From: SOJA01 sp964598485
GTDB taxonomy: Archaea > Thermoproteota > Bathyarchaeia > Bathyarchaeales > Bathycorpusculaceae
Assembly (NCBI GenBank): GCA_964598485.1
Contig: CAZRCD010000001.1
Coordinates: 124,001-188,000 of the forward strand
Direction of reading: 5' to 3'
DNA: 64,000 nt
Shown here: piece by piece, positions 40,677 through 49,990 of the stretch
How positions within the stretch are numbered: position 1 is the first letter of the stretch
How the letters are laid out: the number at the start of each line of letters is the position of its first letter
Made by a program: the position numbers and the translations under genes
Notes under the pieces: model-generated
Seen by the model: the letters and a program-made list of their open reading frames with translations, nothing else
Database searches by the model: none
Told to the model about the DNA's origin: nothing

Positions 40677-41846
40677 ATGGGCGTAGATTTCCATAAATCT
40701 CGGAATATCCTACGGGGAGTACGGGTGTGTTTAGCCTCTTCATGGTATCCCTATGTTGACAATCCTTATCACTGCATATTTGTCCATGAGTTCGCTAAAC
40801 GCATTCATCGTGCGGGAGCAAGTGTTTTCGTTTTCACCACAATTCATAGCAGAGCGGATAAGGAAGCTGATAAGAATGATGACGTCCCGGTCTTAAGAGT
40901 AAGACTAAACCGTTTCTTAATCGCTCCTAATCCCTTTAAACTTTTAAGCTTCTTTAAGGCGTTTGGAAAGGCGGACATCGTCCACGTTCACGCCATCGAC
41001 CTCTTTGGGTCAATTTCAACGCTGCTTGCAAAATTCATAAGAAAACCTGTAGTTATCACCCTACATCGAGTTGATGCCCTTCCTACTAACAGCTTAATTT
41101 TCAACTTGCTCAGAACTGTTGCCTTGAAAATTGCAAACATGAACGTAGCAGTAAGTAACGCTACTAAAAACTTGGCGTTAAACTGTGGTGCACCAAGCAA
41201 TAAAATAGTCGTTGTATATAATGCCGTAGACGGATGTGTATTTACTCCCCGCTCTAAAACTCTCTGTAAATCAAAATTGAACATATCTCAAAATTCTAAA
41301 GTGATTTTATCTGTAGGAAACCTAATACCTAGAAAAGGCTTCAACTATTTAATACTCGCTTTGCCTTTAATATTAACTAATATACCCAACGTCATCTTAA
41401 TAATTATTGGAGATGGCCCTCAAAGAAACGAGCTTATTCGCCTCGTTAAGAATGTTAAACTCGAAGACAAAGTAATTTTCACAGGAAGAATTGCTACAAA
41501 TGAGCTTAGCACATATTATGGAGCAGCAGATGTTTTCGTCCTTCCATCCCTTCATGAAGGACATGCTGTGGTGCTTCTCGAGGCTATGGCTTCAGGTCTG
41601 CCGGTTGTTGCAACAAAAGTGGGAGGCAATGTTGAAACCCTCATGCATGGAAAAAATGGATACTTCGTACAACCAAAAAGTGTCAACCAATTAGCGAAAG
41701 CTATAATAAAAATACTGAGCGACGAAAACCGATTACGTAGGTTTGGGAGTCAAAGTTTGAGGATTTACAGGGAAAAGTTCTCTGAAGAACAACAAGTTCA
41801 TAACATAGCTCAAATCTATTCAAGTATTATACGAAAAAAGGCTTGA
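40677..41846 (+). CDS. GT4 family glycosyltransferase
   Basis: 389 residues. VCLASSWYPYVDNPYHCIFV, DIVHVHAIDLFGS, ILSVGNLIPRKGFNYLILAL and LLEAMASGLPVVATKVGGNV (E-x7-E). Complete GT-B enzyme. Coding-strand composition starts to shift from G/T-rich to A/C-rich around here. Confidence 0.9.
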   Translation: MGVDFHKSRNILRGVRVCLASSWYPYVDNPYHCIFVHEFAKRIHRAGASVFVFTTIHSRADKEADKNDDVPVLRVRLNRFLIAPNPFKLLSFFKAFGKADIVHVHAIDLFGSISTLLAKFIRKPVVITLHRVDALPTNSLIFNLLRTVALKIANMNVAVSNATKNLALNCGAPSNKIVVVYNAVDGCVFTPRSKTLCKSKLNISQNSKVILSVGNLIPRKGFNYLILALPLILTNIPNVILIIIGDGPQRNELIRLVKNVKLEDKVIFTGRIATNELSTYYGAADVFVLPSLHEGHAVVLLEAMASGLPVVATKVGGNVETLMHGKNGYFVQPKSVNQLAKAIIKILSDENRLRRFGSQSLRIYREKFSEEQQVHNIAQIYSSIIRKKA

Positions 41847-41862
41847 CCGTGCTTAACGGAGG

Positions 41863-42501
41863 TTGGGAATGGTGACTCCGCAAATAACAAGTAATCGATA
41901 CTTGGTTCTCCGATTTCTTCATAAACACATACACAAATTCGCTCTCATGTGTTCAAATCTTAAAATTCTTGACTTAGGTTGTGGTAGAAAACCATACCTA
42001 AGCTATTTTGTACATCCTCAACTTTACATAGGTGTTGATGAAAATTCCCAGTTGGCAGATGTAATTGCTGTAGCTGAAAATCTCCCCGTCAGAAGCTCAT
42101 ATTTTGATGTCGTTTTATGCACACAGGTCTTGGAGCACGTAGAAGAAACAAAAAAAGTTCTGAAAGAGATAAGGCGGGTTTTAGAGGTAAATGGTAGATT
42201 GGTTCTTTCTACACATGGCTTCTGGATAGAAGAACATGAGCCTACGGACTATTGGAGATGGACTTTTCAAGGCTTAAGAAAAATACTAGGGGAATGTGGC
42301 TTCAGCGTTATAAAACATGCTTCTATGGAACCCATAATTTCGTTGTTTCAAATGATGTTACTTTTTATTCCTCAAAGAACTATTTTTGTCCCGGTAATTG
42401 TACTTACGAATATTATTGCAATGGTATTTAAGAAGTTCGTGAATAATAGAGGACCTAAGCTTTATTCGGTGCATTTTATCATTGCTAAACCTTTGGAGTA
42501 A
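41863..42501 (+). CDS. Class I SAM-dependent methyltransferase
   Basis: 212 residues. ILDLGCGRKPYLSYFVHPQL, VAENLPVRSSYFDVVLCTQV, LEHVEETKKVLKEIRRVLEV and TDYWRWTFQGLRKIL. It resembles the methyltransferases common in polysaccharide loci. The Shine-Dalgarno is GGAGG 6 bases before GAATGG. Substrate unknown. Confidence 0.87.
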   Translation: MGMVTPQITSNRYLVLRFLHKHIHKFALMCSNLKILDLGCGRKPYLSYFVHPQLYIGVDENSQLADVIAVAENLPVRSSYFDVVLCTQVLEHVEETKKVLKEIRRVLEVNGRLVLSTHGFWIEEHEPTDYWRWTFQGLRKILGECGFSVIKHASMEPIISLFQMMLLFIPQRTIFVPVIVLTNIIAMVFKKFVNNRGPKLYSVHFIIAKPLE

Positions 42502-42510
42502 GGAACGTCA

Positions 42511-43242
42511 ATGGTTAAACACCAGAAACAATTTTACGAGAAATATTGGGAACACCGCCAAAAAACAGGGTACATCTACGATGAAAAGCTCACACCTCAC
42601 CGCTTCTCTATAATAGCCTCTCTTGTAGGCTCAGGTAAGAAAATTTTGGATGTGGGGTGCGGAGAAGGCTTCTTAGATAAACTCCTTATAGAGAAAAGCA
42701 ATGAGGTGTTTGGAATTGATATTTCAGAACGTGCTGTCAAACTGGCTAGAAAAAACGGTGTTAAAGCCTTTGTATGTGACATTGAAAACGAAGACTTACC
42801 CTTTGACGACTCCTTTGAAGTGATTATTTTATCAGAGGTTTTGGAACACTTAATTTCTCCGAAGAAAGTTATCGAAAAATTAAAGCGGAACCTCAATGAT
42901 GATGGCTATTTTGTGCTTACATTTCCAAACATAGCCTATTACAAATATCGAATGCAACTTCTCTTCGGTCACTTTCCTAAGCAATACCTTTACTATCGTA
43001 ACGAACATCTTCATTACTGGTCGATACCGGACTTTATGGACTTTTTAACAAATTGCGGTCTAAAATGCGTTAAAATTAAACCAGACTTCTCCTTCCCCTT
43101 AAATTTTATAATTTCCAAAATTAAACCGTTAAAGATGATGTTTGAAAAATTTCCCAACTTATTCGGATACCAGATAGTTCTCGTAGCATCGCCGTGCAGA
43201 TACATTCGAAAGAGTAAAAGAATCCTTGGTAAACTAAAGTGA
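42511..43242 (+). CDS. Class I SAM-dependent methyltransferase
   Basis: 243 residues. KILDVGCGEGFLDKLLIEKS, GIDISERAVKLARKNGVKAF, LSEVLEHLISPKKVIEKLK. UbiG/COQ5-like fold. It follows the previous methyltransferase by 9 bp; both probably modify sugars or lipid carriers of the glycan. Confidence 0.87.
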   Translation: MVKHQKQFYEKYWEHRQKTGYIYDEKLTPHRFSIIASLVGSGKKILDVGCGEGFLDKLLIEKSNEVFGIDISERAVKLARKNGVKAFVCDIENEDLPFDDSFEVIILSEVLEHLISPKKVIEKLKRNLNDDGYFVLTFPNIAYYKYRMQLLFGHFPKQYLYYRNEHLHYWSIPDFMDFLTNCGLKCVKIKPDFSFPLNFIISKIKPLKMMFEKFPNLFGYQIVLVASPCRYIRKSKRILGKLK

Positions 43243-43332
43243 AAGAAGTTACAACACAATTTCATGCCTGTCTACGAGAAAATTTGCGAGTTTCCATTAA
43301 AGTTTCAGAACAAAACCAAAGACAGATTTTAA

Positions 43333-44721
43333 GTGGAGCAAGACGAACATTACCTAAGGAGAAGAAAAAAGTTGATAAAAAAGCTGGTTAAGAACATTCA
43401 AAATAGAAACTTTCGTTTAACTGTGCTGGGTTCGGGCTATGTGGGTTTGCCTACTGCCGCACTGTTTGCTAATGCAGGATTCCACGTTATTGCCATAGAT
43501 ATCAAGACCGAAGTCGTTAAAGCTGTGAATAGCGGAGTTAGCCCTATCAACGAGCTTGGTCTAAATGATATTGTATCACGCAATGTTCAAGCTGGTAAGC
43601 TGAAAGCTACGTTAAACTCCAGCGAAGCTCTTAATCAAGCGAACGCCGTTATAATATCCGTACAAACACCAATTGACCAGAATAAGAAGCCAACCCTATC
43701 CTTTCTAACGGAAGCTCTGGAAGAGGTGGGAGAGACCCTAAAGAAAGGAATGCTCGTGGTCATAAGCAGTACGGTGCCGCCAGGAACCATGCTAGGGAAG
43801 GTTAAGCCAAAGCTTGAATCCCTAAGCGGTTTAGAGGCTGACACTGAATTTTACTTGGCTTATGTACCTGAAAGAATAGCTCCTGGAAAAGCCCTTAAAG
43901 AATTTGTTGAAAGCCTAAGGCTCATAGGAGGCATAGGTCCGAACAGCACAAAAATAGCCGCAGAACTATTCAAAACAGTCTGCAAAAAAGTGATGGAAAC
44001 AGATGCTGCAACAGCAGAAGTTGCCAAACTCGCTGAAAACACATTCAGAGATGTAAACATAGCCTTCGCAAACCAGCTAGCGTTAATATGTGAAGAACAC
44101 GGAGTAGACGTAGCAAAAGTAATCGAACTCGCTAACACTCACCCAAGAGTAAACATACACACACCTGGACCAGGCGTAGGAGGCCCATGCCTACCAAAAG
44201 ACCCATACCTACTAATCCACTCATCTAAACCCACAGACTATGACATCATCAAGACAGCTAGACAAATCAACGATTACATGCCCAAACACATCGTGAAACT
44301 AATCTTGCAAGCCTTAAAGAATACAGGTAAAGGCATCAGAAGTAGCAGAATAGCTGTCTTAGGCACCGCTTATAAAGGCGGTGTTGACGACTCCAGATAC
44401 AGCCCCGCCGAACCAATCATCCACGAACTCAAACGCTTAGGCGCCAAAATCGCCACCTACGACCCATACTGTAACGAAAGCTTCGAAGCCAAGAAGGCAA
44501 ATTCCTTACATGAAGCCGTAAAAGGTGCAGACTGCCTAATCATAATAACTGATCACGCCGAATTCAGAAATCTAAACCTTGAAGAAATTAAAGCGTTAAC
44601 GAATGAAAAGCTGGTCATCGTTGATGGAAGAAGAATAGTAAATCCCCGCGAAGCTGAAGATTTAGGCTTCACATATTGCGGTGTTGGATTCCCCGTTCGT
44701 CCGACGGAAAACTTCCTCTAG
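43333..44721 (+). CDS. Nucleotide-sugar dehydrogenase (UDP-glucose/UDP-ManNAc dehydrogenase family)
   Basis: 462 residues from GTG 43333. VLGSGYVGLPTAALFANAGF (Rossmann), VISSTVPPGTMLGKVKP, AENTFRDVNIAFANQLAL, catalytic Cys in PGPGVGGPCLPKDPYLL, then C-terminal domain VAVLGTAYKGGVDDSRYSPA-like. It oxidises a UDP-hexose or UDP-HexNAc at C6 to a uronate. A decayed copy of its last 44 codons is at 56341. Confidence 0.92.
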   Translation: MEQDEHYLRRRKKLIKKLVKNIQNRNFRLTVLGSGYVGLPTAALFANAGFHVIAIDIKTEVVKAVNSGVSPINELGLNDIVSRNVQAGKLKATLNSSEALNQANAVIISVQTPIDQNKKPTLSFLTEALEEVGETLKKGMLVVISSTVPPGTMLGKVKPKLESLSGLEADTEFYLAYVPERIAPGKALKEFVESLRLIGGIGPNSTKIAAELFKTVCKKVMETDAATAEVAKLAENTFRDVNIAFANQLALICEEHGVDVAKVIELANTHPRVNIHTPGPGVGGPCLPKDPYLLIHSSKPTDYDIIKTARQINDYMPKHIVKLILQALKNTGKGIRSSRIAVLGTAYKGGVDDSRYSPAEPIIHELKRLGAKIATYDPYCNESFEAKKANSLHEAVKGADCLIIITDHAEFRNLNLEEIKALTNEKLVIVDGRRIVNPREAEDLGFTYCGVGFPVRPTENFL

Positions 44722-44886
44722 AAGATATTGAAGACTTTTAAGGGGCAAAAAAGTCCGCGCGCGGCCGTCAAAATAACTATTCTGTTACTTATCAAAACAC
44801 TTTAGAGAATTAAGATTAGAAATCAATAAACAACTAGTGATATTTCTAAAATAAAAGTTTAGTTTTTCAGAAAAAATAAAGGGAAA
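44722..44886. other. Convergent gap with a GC-rich palindrome
   Basis: Between convergent genes. It contains CCGCGCGCGG at 44755-44764 in an otherwise A/T-rich stretch, and runs of A/T on both sides. It could be a bidirectional terminator or a recombination-associated motif; related GC-rich motifs occur at 36621, 48431, 61261 and 62191. Confidence 0.4.
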
Positions 44887-46299
44887 TTATGAAGGTCTTA
44901 ATATGATTGCGTAGTGCCATTGGTTTAGAGCTTCGCAAACATTTTTTGTAAATTTCAGATTGCTTTGCGATATTATGTTGCTACACGAAGTGTCAATAAC
45001 GCTTCCGAGTGTAAATGGATAGTCAGACAAGCCTAAGGACGGATACTTGTATCTTAGCCTGTACGCCAAATAAGGCGCTACAATATCATATTCACTAGCT
45101 CTTCCAGATGCAACATTAAACAATAAAGCCAACAACTGAGCTTTAGCCTTAGAAAGCATTGAACTAGAGTAATCCTTGAACACTTGGTAGGCATCTTCCA
45201 GCGAAGTTAATCCACCGAAAACTGCGGGACACCGTGTACTGGCAAAGAGAATATATTCCTCCATATCACTTCTACTTACTATAGGGCGCCCTCTTCTGTA
45301 GCCCAGAAGTTTCGCAAGATTAGTTTTCCAAAAGCCCTTACTCCTGCAACAAGACCACTTGCACTTACATGAAACTTTGTCAACGAAAACTCCGGAAAGC
45401 AAAGCATTAACGGATTCAGGCCCCCTCTTGACTTGTACAATAATTGTCGTTGGTCCACATACCACAAACTGTAGATACACGCCCTCATCAAACTCTGTCC
45501 CTTCCATTACAGCGGAGGCTAAAACTTCACCAGACTCATCAGTTATGTAGATTGTCTGATTTGGACGTGCCCACCCTTCCATGTCGTAAGCATACAAGGA
45601 TAACATAAAGAGGCCATCAGGAAAAGTCAGTGTTATATTGAAATAGCCCTCTGAGGTCATATTGTAATACAAATCGCGTTCGCTTCCGTCATCCCAGCAT
45701 GTAAGCCTTGTTCCGGGTCCGCCTCCTTCAGTGTGCGTTGTAAAGTTTGCAGCCCTAATGTCGGTAGAGTTAAAGTCGTCCCAAGCCCATTCAAACACAG
45801 GATACTGTATAGCTCCTATGCCAACTATGTTCTGAAGTGTACCGTTTAACGTATAGTTAATTCTCGGTTCAAGCGAAACATACTCATCCCAGTAGGGCGG
45901 ATCTGTTCTGTTAAAAGGCAAACCACTAATCTGACTTGATGTCCAGCAATAATCAGTGTAGTTGAACAATCCTGTAGGAACTGAAAAGTTTCCAACAGGA
46001 ATCTCCATCCTTGTTCTCGGAGGGTTCGGAAGAATATGCGCGTAGCTTCCATATACGCCTATAGGGCTGTCCTTAGCGTTTAGCCAATCACCTTGAGTCT
46101 CAGTGTCTTTTCCAAGATAGAAAACTGCCCCTGGTGTGCAAAAGCAACAATAAGGTTCTCTATCGCATGCTGAAGCCGTGTTTATTATTATAGAAGTTGA
46201 AATCATTGTAATGAACAGTACAAATGCAACAATTATTTTGCTGATTTTTCTCAATTTTAGTATTCTCCTTTTTCCTTTAACATATTTTGGAGTATGCAA
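44887..46299 (-). CDS. Secreted cysteine-rich protein with many N-glycosylation sequons
   Basis: 470 residues. A basic start is followed by the hydrophobic segment IIVAFVLFITMISTSIIINT, a signal peptide or anchor. The mature part has many N-x-S/T sequons (NFS, NYT, NRT, NGT, NST, NFT, NMT, NIT, NQT), the pattern of archaeal surface glycoproteins. There are paired cysteines (CCFC near the start, CKCKWSCC near residue 310) and a GFWKTNLAKLLGYRRGRP element seen in some exported proteins. It is the only minus-strand gene of the central island and so probably a target of the glycan made around it. No enzymatic motif is seen. Confidence 0.75.
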   Translation of the reverse strand: MHTPKYVKGKRRILKLRKISKIIVAFVLFITMISTSIIINTASACDREPYCCFCTPGAVFYLGKDTETQGDWLNAKDSPIGVYGSYAHILPNPPRTRMEIPVGNFSVPTGLFNYTDYCWTSSQISGLPFNRTDPPYWDEYVSLEPRINYTLNGTLQNIVGIGAIQYPVFEWAWDDFNSTDIRAANFTTHTEGGGPGTRLTCWDDGSERDLYYNMTSEGYFNITLTFPDGLFMLSLYAYDMEGWARPNQTIYITDESGEVLASAVMEGTEFDEGVYLQFVVCGPTTIIVQVKRGPESVNALLSGVFVDKVSCKCKWSCCRSKGFWKTNLAKLLGYRRGRPIVSRSDMEEYILFASTRCPAVFGGLTSLEDAYQVFKDYSSSMLSKAKAQLLALLFNVASGRASEYDIVAPYLAYRLRYKYPSLGLSDYPFTLGSVIDTSCSNIISQSNLKFTKNVCEALNQWHYAIILRPS

Positions 46300-46516
46300 C
46301 TTTATAAACGCATAAGTAAAAATCTTCTATATTCCGAAACCCGCAACAACACCACAAAACACATCATATTTGATGTTCAACATTTCAATTTCTAATCTAA
46401 TGTCAAAACACTATTTGACCATCACAAACCCTATACACACCAACAAGGCTATAACAAAAGGCAAATACCGATTTTCACATATAACATTGAATTCGACAAG
46501 TCAAAGAAATCGATTC

Positions 46517-47077
46517 ATTAGAACGAAAACTAGAGCCATAGAAAAAGTGCTGGTGACAGGTGGAGCAAGCTTCATCGGCAGCCACCTCGTCGACACCCTC
46601 ATAACCCAAGGAGCCAAAGTCTGCGTCTTCAACAACCTCACCAACCGAACCCTACAAAACATCAAACCATGGCTAAACAATCCAAACCTCACCTTCATAA
46701 AAGACGACATCCTAAACCCAACCGACCTCAAAAAACTAAAAAACAACCACCACGAACTCATCTTCCACTTAGCAGCAAACCCAGAAGTAAGAGTAGGCTC
46801 CACCAACCCAAAAATCCACTTCCAACAAAACCTAGTCGCCACCCAAAATCTCCTAGAACACATCAGAAAAAGCCAGAGTAACCCCAAAATAATCTTCACC
46901 AGCACATCCACAGTCTACGGCGAACCCACAAAAATCCCAACACCAGAAAACTACTCACCTCCCAAAAACCATAAGCCAAACCTCAGACACTACGTCCCTG
47001 CGAAAAAGAACAACACCAAACAAACAATCACCATCAACGAATTACTTTATTCCCGCCTTAAATTAAAAAAAGTTTAA
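46517..47077 (+). pseudogene. GalE-like epimerase, 5' part, start codon lost
   Basis: Aligns with the intact epimerase at 53388. The start ATG is ATT here (46517), then VLVTGGASFIGSHLVDTLIT, KPWLNNPNLTFIKDDIL, IFHLAANPEVRVGSTNP and TSTSTVYGEPTKIPTPENYS. Homology stops at about 46975, before the catalytic YxxxK, and the remaining codons are low-complexity. A 48-base piece of it (46904-46951) recurs at 49991, where the rest of the gene continues. Confidence 0.85.
46904..46951 (+). repeat. 48-bp direct repeat, left copy
   Basis: Identical to 49991-50038 except for one base. It belongs to the epimerase codons STVYGEPTKIPTPEN. The two copies bracket 3.0 kb of toxin-antitoxin genes and debris. Confidence 0.85.
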
Positions 47078-47113
47078 ATCCCACAATAACTTAAATAATG
47101 TTTAGGTGGGAAA

Positions 47114-47356
47114 ATGAGCATTCTGGAACTTGACCGAAAAGGAAGACTGACACTTCCCAAGAAGACTCGAGAATCCCTCGACATAGGAAAAAAAGTACTC
47201 GTCATAAACGCTGGGGATCACCTCAAAATAATCCCGTTGCCGTCTGACCCGCTGCGAATCCTTCACGGCGCATTTAACACCAAAAAAACATTCAAGGAAC
47301 TAAGAAAACAAGCAGAACTAACCGCTCAGAAAGAAGCAAAGAAAGAAAGGAGCTAA
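47114..47356 (+). CDS. AbrB/SpoVT-type antitoxin (VapB)
   Basis: 80 residues. ILELDRKGRLTLPKKTRESL is the swapped-hairpin DNA-binding fold; the C-terminal KTFKELRKQAELTAQKEAKK wraps the toxin. It is followed 7 bp later by a PIN-domain gene. It should bind its own promoter at 47080-47113. Confidence 0.88.
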   Translation: MSILELDRKGRLTLPKKTRESLDIGKKVLVINAGDHLKIIPLPSDPLRILHGAFNTKKTFKELRKQAELTAQKEAKKERS

Positions 47357-47363
47357 CTGCGTA

Positions 47364-47768
47364 ATGCCGCTACTGGAAAACGACACCATCTTCGCCTTTC
47401 TAAACGAACACGATTCCAACCACGCAATCGCCGAAAGAATCTTCCAAAAACTAGAAAACGGAGAGATCAAAGCAGAAATCTCCAGCGTAAGCCTAATCGA
47501 AATGGAGCTAATCTACCGAAGCGAAAAAATGGAGGACAAACTTCTAGAACACCTAGCAGCCGTAGCAGCCCTACCCAACGTAAAGTACATCGCACTGACA
47601 CCCGACGTAGCAGTCACAAGCGTATACCTAAGACAAACGCTAAACCTAACATTCTTCGACTCCCACTACGCCGCAACCGCACTAAACCAAGACAGAACAA
47701 TCATCTCATTCGACAAAGCATACGACAAAGTGCCAGGCTTAACACGTATCAAACCCGACACCATCTAA
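47364..47768 (+). CDS. PIN-domain toxin (VapC)
   Basis: 134 residues. ENDTIFAFLNEHDSNHAIAE holds the first acidic site, VSLIEMELIYRSEKMED the second, FFDSHYAATALNQDRTIISF with SFDKAYDKV the last. It is a predicted metal-dependent RNase neutralised by the upstream AbrB-type protein. Its stop runs straight into an epimerase fragment. Confidence 0.87.
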   Translation: MPLLENDTIFAFLNEHDSNHAIAERIFQKLENGEIKAEISSVSLIEMELIYRSEKMEDKLLEHLAAVAALPNVKYIALTPDVAVTSVYLRQTLNLTFFDSHYAATALNQDRTIISFDKAYDKVPGLTRIKPDTI

Positions 47769-47774
47769 CTCAGT

Positions 47775-47862
47775 CGCCACAACCAATAAGAAACACGGCG
47801 TCATCCACGACTTCACCCAAAAACTCAACAAAAACCAAAAAACGCCAAACATCAAAAGTTTT
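47775..47862 (+). pseudogene. Internal fragment of a GalE-like epimerase
   Basis: KKHGVIHDFTQKLNKNQKTP parallels SKHGVTYDFTQKLKTNPKEL of the intact epimerase (about 53950-54010). It is the part that follows YxxxK, displaced here between two toxin-antitoxin modules. Confidence 0.65.
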
Positions 47863-47898
47863 ATATCAACCACCACCAGTTCTGAACACAGATGAAAA

Positions 47899-48123
47899 AT
47901 GTCCGAGTTTGACGTAGTAATCATTGAAGACGAAACAGGAGGATACATAGCCTTCGTACCCGCTCTACCCGGATGCCACACACAAGGAGACGGCTTAGAA
48001 GAACTCATGGAAAACACAAAAGAGGCAATTGAACTCTACATGGAAACCCTAACAGAAGAAGAAAAAAAGGACCTCCTGCGGCAAAGAGTGGTCGGAATGC
48101 AAAAAGTGAAGACGCTTGCCTAA
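47899..48123 (+). CDS. hicB: HicB antitoxin
   Basis: 74 residues: VVIIEDETGGYIAFVPALPG, CHTQGDGLEELMENTKEAIE. The partial RNase H-like fold of HicB, without a DNA-binding tail. Its 3' end overlaps hicA by 8 bases. The order hicB-hicA is the archaeal/alternative order. Confidence 0.88.
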   Translation: MSEFDVVIIEDETGGYIAFVPALPGCHTQGDGLEELMENTKEAIELYMETLTEEEKKDLLRQRVVGMQKVKTLA

Positions 48124-48361
48124 AATACCGCCTCTAAAACCCCACAAACTAATCAAAATCCTTGAAAAGACAGGCTTCAAAGTTGCTCGCCAGAAAGGCT
48201 CACACATCATCATGATGAACGACAGAAAAACCAGAATAGTGATACCAGTTCATCCCGGGAAAGACATCAAACCCGCACTAATCAGAGCAATAATAAGAGA
48301 AGCCGGAATAAGCAGAGAAAAACTCTTTAAACTTCTAAAAGAAAAGAGGACAAAAACCTAA
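48116..48361 (+). CDS. hicA: HicA mRNA interferase toxin
   Basis: 81 residues from TTG 48116. KLIKILEKTGFKVARQKGSH, then IVIPVHPGKDIKPALIRAII; the GSH histidine is the catalytic residue of the dsRBD-like HicA fold. Complete. Confidence 0.9.
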   Translation: MPKIPPLKPHKLIKILEKTGFKVARQKGSHIIMMNDRKTRIVIPVHPGKDIKPALIRAIIREAGISREKLFKLLKEKRTKT

Positions 48362-48430
48362 ACACACCACATCACGATTTACAGAAATAATTGAACTACA
48401 GCGAATCCTTTACGTTAATCATCTTTGCGG

Positions 48431-48446
48431 TTTAGCGCGCACTAAG
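48431..48446. repeat. GC-rich palindrome-like motif TTTAGCGCGCACTAAG
   Basis: An imperfect inverted repeat in A/T-rich DNA, next to rmlA debris. Similar motifs are at 36619-36634 and 62191-62210. Confidence 0.4.
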
Positions 48447-48487
48447 TTTTCAGCAACTTCATAAACACCAATAAAAGACGCATAATA

Positions 48488-48574
48488 GGAGAAAACTCAG
48501 GCATAACAGAAACAGCCATAATCCTAGGAAACATCCACCCAGAAAAAGCAAAAGAACACTCCAACCCAAACCAT
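48488..48574 (+). pseudogene. Fragment of a glucose-1-phosphate thymidylyltransferase
   Basis: ENSGITETAIILGNIHPEKA, then KEHSNPNH, parallels NSSIREIAIVLGGIHPEKVK of the intact enzyme at 57014. Only about 29 codons are left. Confidence 0.65.
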
Positions 48575-48613
48575 TCTAATACCACAAAATATTATTTAGA
48601 GCAACGTTCCTAT

Positions 48614-48856
48614 ATGATTCAGGTGACAAGTGTGGGCGTAACGGTTACAGAAAATCAACTGAAGCTTGTGCTACACAAATTAGATGCAGTCAGGCTCGAA
48701 CTATTAAGGCTTAGATCAATGCTCTTACCGGAAGAAAAATTAAGTGAAAAGGAAAGAAAAGAGCTTGAAGAAGCCCGAAAGGAGATAGCAGAAGGCTCCA
48801 GCATAAATCTAGAGGAACTAATCAAAGAACTAGACTTTTTCTCTTCGCTCAATTAG
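48614..48856 (+). CDS. Small antitoxin-like protein, no toxin partner
   Basis: 80 residues: NQLKLVLHKLDAVRLELLRL, EKLSEKERKELEEARKEIAE, GSSINLEELIKELDF. The ending EARKEIAEGxxINLEELIKEL is the usual toxin-binding tail of RelB/VapB-like antitoxins. No toxin gene follows; the next DNA is flippase debris. Confidence 0.6.
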   Translation: MIQVTSVGVTVTENQLKLVLHKLDAVRLELLRLRSMLLPEEKLSEKERKELEEARKEIAEGSSINLEELIKELDFFSSLN

Positions 48857-48894
48857 TAATACATGAACCTTCTTAAGGTTCCACAAAATTTCAT

Positions 48895-49090
48895 ATCTCA
48901 ACTAATCCTATCTTGCTGGATGAAATTAATCATCGGAGCAACGGCCTTCCTAATCACTTACACAACAACAGCACCCCTAATAGGTGCGGTAAACAAAACA
49001 GACATACAAAACCAAGAGAAACGCTAAAAGAACTAGGACCCCTTTAAGCTTCCACTAAGCACGATGGAAAAACTAACCTCTAACCTCAAA
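48895..49090 (+). pseudogene. 3'-end remnant of a second flippase (A)
   Basis: ISQLILSCWMKLIIGATAFL, ITYTTTAPLIGAVNKTDIQN and, after frame changes, MEKLTSNLKK. It parallels the end of the flippase at 51759 but has TYTTTAPLIGA, a variant shared only with remnant C at 62211. So it derives from a different flippase gene. Confidence 0.75.
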
Positions 49091-49146
49091 AAATAAAGGA
49101 GTAAGTTTATAAACAATTGTATTCTAAAAGAATACAGGTATCAAAC

Positions 49147-49452
49147 ATGACACTTAAAGTTACAACACTCAGGCTTTCAGAAGAAGCGCTTAAAGAGTTA
49201 GAAGAGCTTACGAAGAAGCTTCAAAGGGATAAATCAGATGTTATAAGGGAAGCGTTGCAGTTAGGCATACAGGAAATAAAGCTACGCTTAGCCCTAGATC
49301 TTTACTCTAAAGGTAAAATATCCTTTGGCAGGATGACTGAACTAACAGGTTTAGGCTACAGAGAACTTTTTCTTGAACTAAAAAGAAGAAACGTTGCCTT
49401 AAGGTATGGTGAGGAAAGGTTCGCCGAGGAAGCTAGGGAGCTAGTGGACTGA
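49147..49452 (+). CDS. UPF0175 antitoxin with ribbon-helix-helix
   Basis: 101 residues from ATG 49147. LKVTTLRLSEEALKELEELT and DKSDVIREALQLGIQEIKLR form the RHH; LYSKGKISFGRMTELTGLGY is the UPF0175 winged part. It lies immediately before a DUF3368 PIN gene, its usual toxin. Confidence 0.85.
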   Translation: MTLKVTTLRLSEEALKELEELTKKLQRDKSDVIREALQLGIQEIKLRLALDLYSKGKISFGRMTELTGLGYRELFLELKRRNVALRYGEERFAEEARELVD

Positions 49453-49977
49453 GTGGCAGCAGTGTCGGATGCTGGCCCACTTATATGGTTAGGAAAATAC
49501 AACAACTTAAACCTCTTGAAAAGAATGTACTCTGAAGTACTAGTGCCTGAAGCTGTCTACAAAGAAACGGTAACTCTTGGACTTGAAAAGGGCTTCAAGG
49601 ATGCCAAAATAATCAGCAGAGCCGTCCAAGATGGATGGATAAAACTCTGTAAACCTGCTACAAAATTTGTAGGCACTGTTAAGAAGGTTGAAGCAAAATT
49701 TAAAGTGGAGCTAGGAGAAGTAGAACGTCAAGCAATAGCCCTATCCTTAGAGAAAAACATCTCTACAATTTTAACCAACGATGAAGACGCATACCAAGTA
49801 AGTAAAGTCCTAGGACTAAAACCTAAAGGGATTTTATACGTGCTTCTAGAAAGCGTTAAAGAAAAAATAATAAACAAAACACGGGCAAAAAAGTTATTTA
49901 AGCAAATGCTTGAAGACGGCTTCTGGCTTTCACCAAGTATTGTTTACAACTTCTATGAAGCACTAGACAAAATATGA
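49453..49977 (+). CDS. DUF3368 PIN-like toxin
   Basis: 174 residues from GTG 49453, abutting the antitoxin stop. VSDAGPLIWLGKYNNLNLLK gives the first catalytic Asp, VELGEVERQAIALSLEKN the acidic helix, ISTILTNDEDAYQVSKVLGL the last acids. Full-length DUF3368 with the C-terminal helical cap. Predicted RNase toxin. Confidence 0.87.
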   Translation: MAAVSDAGPLIWLGKYNNLNLLKRMYSEVLVPEAVYKETVTLGLEKGFKDAKIISRAVQDGWIKLCKPATKFVGTVKKVEAKFKVELGEVERQAIALSLEKNISTILTNDEDAYQVSKVLGLKPKGILYVLLESVKEKIINKTRAKKLFKQMLEDGFWLSPSIVYNFYEALDKI

Positions 49978-49990
49978 AAGAATTTGATTA

